Assembly: GCF_017068395.1 (NCBI RefSeq)
Contig: NZ_CP070614.1
Location: forward strand, 186,001-250,000
Direction of reading: 5' to 3'
DNA: 64,000 nt
Source: Rhodococcus pseudokoreensis
GTDB taxonomy: Bacteria; Actinomycetota; Actinomycetes; Mycobacteriales; Mycobacteriaceae
The position numbers and the translations under genes were made by a program. The notes below the pieces were generated by a model. The model saw only the letters and a list, made by a program, of their open reading frames with translations. It searched no databases and had not been told where the DNA came from. Positions 63,811 to 64,000 of this stretch are shown here, piece after piece. Numbering within the stretch: the first letter of the stretch is position 1; each line of letters begins with the position of its first letter.

Positions 63811-63998
63811 CAGTCGGCGATCGCATCGAGCAACTCGGCGTGGTCGAGTCGCCGGGGCGAACACCACACCACCACAGCCGCGGTCCGCGGGCAGTCGTGC
63901 ACCGCCCGCACCCCGGAAATCTTGGTGACGGCATCCTCGATCGCCACCGCGCCACCGCGCCACCGCGCCATCGCGTGTCCGGAGATATTTGGAGCGCC
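63800..63998 (-). pseudogene. CtpC-like P-type ATPase N-terminal fragment at the window edge
   Basis: The minus-strand frame reads VAIEDAVTKISGVRAVHDCP and RTAAVVVWCSPRRLDHAELL, closely like the metal-binding-domain-like N-terminus of CtpC-type (Mn/Zn) ATPases. It breaks off after DAIADCQ at the transposase junction. Just upstream, three near-copies of GGTGGCGC precede the match. The frame stays open to the window end, so more of the gene start may lie outside. Confidence 0.55.
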
Positions 63999-64000
63999 CG

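Noticed and set aside
1..64000. CRISPR array, rRNA genes, prophage or conjugation module
   Set aside because: No regularly spaced repeats, rRNA sequence, phage structural genes or relaxase/type IV genes were seen.

Overview
The window is high-GC actinobacterial DNA, most likely from a Rhodococcus or a close relative. The evidence is the strong G/C third-position bias, frequent GTG starts, AGGAG-type Shine-Dalgarno sites, a DUF4193 protein, a PknK-like kinase with a LuxR C-terminus, a roughly 180-kDa NAD-glutamate dehydrogenase, and a group-D flavin monooxygenase paired with a type I extradiol dioxygenase. The genus is inferred from recognisable families, not from a database match.

Layout. 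1-3.1 kb: Dps, a CBS-BON protein and small conserved ORFs. 3.2-5.8 kb: a decayed patch holding IS5- and IS21-type remnants, a UPF0158 fragment, and a broken metal-resistance pair (ArsR and DUF3703). 5.8-7.6 kb: a divergent drug-efflux MFS gene and MarR gene with a palindromic operator between them. 8.1-10.9 kb: phosphoenolpyruvate carboxylase. 11.3-36.3 kb: an aromatic-type catabolic island. 36.3-45.3 kb: sparse accessory DNA with a frameshifted hydrolase/DUF35 pair, a secreted protein, a nuclease-fold protein, a tRNA(CAT), DUF4193, pseudogenes, a UspA protein and a truncated MgtC-like gene. 45.3-47.2 kb: an intact IS1634-type element. 48.1-60.8 kb: thioesterase, amino-acid permease, PutB, P5C dehydrogenase, a PucR regulator and NAD-glutamate dehydrogenase, which together cover proline uptake and oxidation to 2-oxoglutarate. 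61-64 kb: a toxin-antitoxin pair set among broken P-type ATPase, helicase and transposase genes, plus a 42-bp perfect palindrome.

The main result is the catabolic island. A LacI-family regulator (14125-15162) sits among copies of one 14-bp palindrome, TGCTATCGATAGCA or TGCTAACGATAGCA with close variants. Copies lie upstream of an MFS transporter, the monooxygenase/flavin reductase operon, the ring-cleavage dioxygenase operon and, 15 kb further on, both arms of a divergent pair. This suggests one regulon in two blocks around unrelated genes (pknK-like, gcdH, hbd). The distal block is a tightly overlapping five-gene operon: FAH hydrolase, D-2-hydroxyacid dehydrogenase, an enolase paralogue, an APH-fold kinase and a second FAH hydrolase. 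The middle three could convert hydroxypyruvate to D-glycerate, 2-phosphoglycerate and phosphoenolpyruvate, which would link ring cleavage directly to PEP. The enolase paralogue and the dioxygenase each carry substitutions at residues normally conserved in their families. The growth substrate cannot be read from the sequence.
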